Below are positions 12,501 through 13,170 of a stretch of 13,170 nucleotides of DNA, piece by piece. Both the position numbers and the translations under genes were made by a program. Position 1 is the first letter of the stretch, and each line of letters opens with the position of its first letter. Under the pieces are notes generated by a model, which had not been told where the DNA came from, did not search any database, and saw nothing but the letters and a program-made list of their open reading frames with translations. The stretch is from Bifidobacteriaceae bacterium. GTDB lineage: Bacteria; Actinomycetota; Actinomycetes; Actinomycetales; WQXJ01. The stretch covers positions 1-13,170 of the forward strand of contig JAITJY010000042.1 of assembly GCA_031278675.1 (NCBI GenBank), written 5' to 3'.

Positions 12501-13170
12501 CGGGACCGGGGGGCGTCCCGCCGACAGCAGCCGCTTGGGGCGCACCGCCACCAGCGGGGGCCGGCGCGGCAACCGCCCGGAGCACGCAGACGGGACCGGG
12601 GGGCGCACCGCCACCAGCGGGGGCCGGCGCGGCACCCGCCCGGAGCACGCAGACGGGACCGGGGGGCGTCCCGCCGACAGCAGCCGCTTGGGGCGCACCG
12701 CCACCAGCGGGGGCCGACGCAGCCGGCTGGGGAGACCCACCACCAACGGGAGGCGAGGCGACCGGGTGGGGGGAGCCGACGGCATCGGGCAGTGAGGCGA
12801 CGGGCTGGGCAGACACGGCACCCGCCGGAAGCGAGGCCGCGACCTGGGGAAACGCGGCGCCAACGGGAGGCGAGAGGATGGGCTGGGAGGAGACGGAATT
12901 GGACAATGGGGCAACTGCGGGTTGGGGCGCACCGACACCGCCCGGCGGCGAGGCAGCCGAAGCGTGGAGCGAAACGGGCGCCGCGCCCGGCCAAGCCACC
13001 CCGCCCGCTAGCGCCACCCCGGTCGCGAGCCCCACCCCGCCCGCTAGCCCCACCCCGCCCGCTAGCCCCACACCGGTCGCTAGCCCCACACCGGCCGGCG
13101 GCTACTACGCTGCCCCGGCGCCCCCCACTGGGGCGGCAACCGAAGCGCCCGCGAACCCGGCACCGGAGCC
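9515..13170 (+). CDS. Pseudokinase-like protein with very long Pro/Ala-rich repeat region (partial, runs off right edge)
   Basis: The frame is open for 1218 codons with no stop before the window ends. Residues ~17-245 resemble the degenerate kinase domain of the 'protein kinase family protein' usually encoded beside murJ in actinobacteria: MGRYRLDAELFSNLPGAVRF, ARRAALVEDPRLARIIDAGD, then VYHLALRPELVFL in place of the catalytic loop, and ELVSAVPGDLNTLCAVTLAGG. The HRD aspartate is replaced (HLA, 133-135), the DFG site reads GLAWD (152-156) and the strand-3 lysine context is lost, so it should not phosphorylate. In that family it is thought to act with the lipid II flippase MurJ and usually ends in a membrane helix and extracytoplasmic domain, which would lie beyond the window. 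From ~residue 360 the sequence is Pro/Ala/Gly-rich, with nested repeats and one short helical-looking segment (RIDSAKLSALAGLVVSAAQI, ~531). ATG 9515 is chosen for GGGAG ten bases upstream. Function otherwise unknown. Confidence 0.75.
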   Translation, partial: MDSASPRPPLGLGDLLMGRYRLDAELFSNLPGAVRFRATDKILSRKADVYLLRGPSKADAIDAARRAALVEDPRLARIIDAGDYSGISFVLTAALEGVSLADVGPLGAAQARAVAGEVAAALAHAAESDVYHLALRPELVFLGRGDTVQIGGLAWDAALRGLTDQDGAATDARALVCVLYAALTARWPGDTPSVMPPPPLWDGNPVAPIELVSAVPGDLNTLCAVTLAGGGGPTSAQEVVGDLGVWGEVQIRLRHTVSVRGPIPHALVPPTPLDESALEFPPSISASHDWLDADPGADESFPAGARPLRPTDADVAALAADEEIQSKLAAIEAILAPLGYDLTPTRRRLGLDTPTEASLSTGPPTAPILPPQQAELLERLKTLADAPLGDMPQAPNQDGPPLPGEPDSPQDGEAPDGNAGFGLPEQPPIPSEQPSFPSEPPAVASEQPSFPFDPPATASEQSGNPNGPAAAPAMPPASPTATPALGSPAATPPPASPTATPALGSPAATPPPAASTATPTPATPVSSPTPRIDSAKLSALAGLVVSAAQIEEETRLGRTAEQAALSGEPRFEAGSQLPRRHALNQPPATPPPDADPPVPAPYPDFAQLDQAQDSPQVPAQGLLELHGLPRGTPSRQDSAQVQEFQPPSGPSADDLPEAYGVPGAQLLLEADGLPGVQDLPEAPGLAQAPGQVALTPDQESTLVLEPIREEVASELDQPGSALPDAPPAHPSSSIPDASPAHPGSAIPDASPARAGAARPGVPLDQTGAGIPASPSAQAGPALPGSSPEQAGSTTPDAPPARAGAARPGVPLDQTDAGIPASPPARAGAALPGASPEQASPALPDAPPARAGAAVLGAASGALAAPPEGVTPGEALRFAAAAAAANPPATEPVRPRPRFKRTVPAQLPPPVEEPTGRPRPRTSAAGYGVLASPVPRSADGDGSYPVTAPPPGHTNAVDLLVASPTVLPPPTPAPQPQLWAPPTPPGAGAAPARSTQTGPGGVPPTAAAWGAPPPAGAGAATARSTQTGPGGAPPPAGAGAAPARSTQTGPGGVPPTAAAWGAPPPAGADAAGWGDPPPTGGEATGWGEPTASGSEATGWADTAPAGSEAATWGNAAPTGGERMGWEETELDNGATAGWGAPTPPGGEAAEAWSETGAAPGQATPPASATPVASPTPPASPTPPASPTPVASPTPAGGYYAAPAPPTGAATEAPANPAPE
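10942..11060 (+). repeat. 54-bp (18-codon) tandem repeat inside the long CDS
   Basis: Copies begin at about 10942, 10996 and 11050, encoding PPASPTATPALGSPAATP twice and then a truncated third start (PPAASTATP). The first two DNA copies are nearly identical, including synonymous sites, which suggests recent duplication. Confidence 0.8.
11375..11590 (+). repeat. Degenerate ~12-residue repeat with shifted codon use
   Basis: Peptide units LLELHGLPRG, LPEAYGVPGAQ, LLLEADGLPGVQ and LPEAPGLAQAPG follow the pattern L-x-E-x-x-G-[LV]-x-x. Four TTA leucine codons (11378, 11396, 11477, 11513) fall here, and the stretch is less GC-rich than the flanking parts of the gene. Confidence 0.6.
11765..11980 (+). 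repeat. 144-bp (48-codon) duplication inside the long CDS
   Basis: The ~70 bases from 11765 recur from 11909 with a single noted difference (GGC against GAC in LDQTGAG / LDQTDAG). Peptide repeat: PARAGAARPGVPLDQT, then IPASP and ALPG. Smaller 8-codon echoes (PDAPPAHP, PDASPAHP) precede it from ~11678. Confidence 0.75.
12467..12709 (+). repeat. Three near-identical 90/63/90-bp units inside the long CDS
   Basis: Units at 12467-12556, 12557-12619 and 12620-12709 each start GAGAA-[PT]-ARSTQTGPGG. The middle unit lacks the nine-codon segment VPPTAAAWG. Units 1 and 3 are almost identical at DNA level, as expected from recent unequal recombination or slippage. Confidence 0.85.
12722..12970 (+). repeat. 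Tryptophan repeat, 13-residue period
   Basis: Tryptophans fall at residues 1072, 1085, 1098, 1111, 1124, 1137 and 1151, i.e. spacing 13 five times and then 14. Units read GWGDPPPTGGEAT, GWGEPTASGSEAT, GWADTAPAGSEAA, TWGNAAPTGGERM and so on, with acidic residues replacing proline in the later units. Confidence 0.85.
13008..13095 (+). repeat. Ala-Ser-Pro-Thr-Pro repeat
   Basis: Six-codon units of the type PPASPT/PVASPT follow each other up to AGGYYAAPAPP. The DNA copies of CCCGCCCGCTAGCCCCAC are nearly exact. Confidence 0.75.

Noticed and set aside
10531..13089. Several minus-strand frames of 190-270 codons opposite the long CDS
   Set aside because: They are shadows of the repetitive, GC-rich plus-strand gene, which has the recognisable N-terminal domain, a start signal and an uninterrupted frame.

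Overview
The window is high-GC DNA with short Shine-Dalgarno leaders, a sparse AT content confined to a few promoter-like spots, and gene families typical of Actinomycetota (class Actinomycetes). I cannot name a genus from the sequence. Seven genes are supportable: one GntR-type regulator on the plus strand, five metabolic genes on the minus strand reading right to left, and one very long plus-strand gene that runs off the right edge.

Layout. Positions 1-390 are a non-coding repeat field: five copies of a 22-bp motif in both orientations plus four 42-bp tandem units. After a spacer comes the GntR/HutC-type regulator (670-1410), whose stop codon lies inside the first of two near-identical ~87-bp direct repeats. 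Convergent to it is the minus-strand cluster, in transcription order: iolD (9086-7176), a zinc alcohol dehydrogenase-like gene (7127-5943), a transaldolase-family gene (5946-4837, ATGA-overlapping the dehydrogenase), a sugar-porter MFS transporter (4768-3278), a 448-bp gap holding five 57-bp tandem repeats, and a Gfo/Idh/MocA oxidoreductase (2829-1657). The cluster looks like a cyclitol or related sugar catabolic operon: a transporter for uptake, one or two NAD(P)-dependent dehydrogenases to oxidise the ring, IolD (TPP enzyme) to open a diketo-inositol ring, and a class I aldolase/transaldolase for downstream carbon rearrangement. IolA, IolB, IolC and IolE are not in the window, so the pathway is either completed elsewhere or is a variant. 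A palindrome in the iolD upstream region and one at the regulator's own putative -10 share a TGT-N4-ACA pattern, which fits control of both by the GntR protein.

Divergent from iolD, across a 428-bp C-rich gap with a strong hairpin, is a gene of at least 1218 codons (9515 to the right edge). Its first ~245 residues look like the degenerate kinase domain of the 'protein kinase family protein' normally found beside murJ in many actinobacteria. The remaining ~850 visible residues are Pro/Ala-rich, built from nested tandem repeats, including seven tryptophans on an almost perfect 13-residue period. This is the most unusual element in the window.
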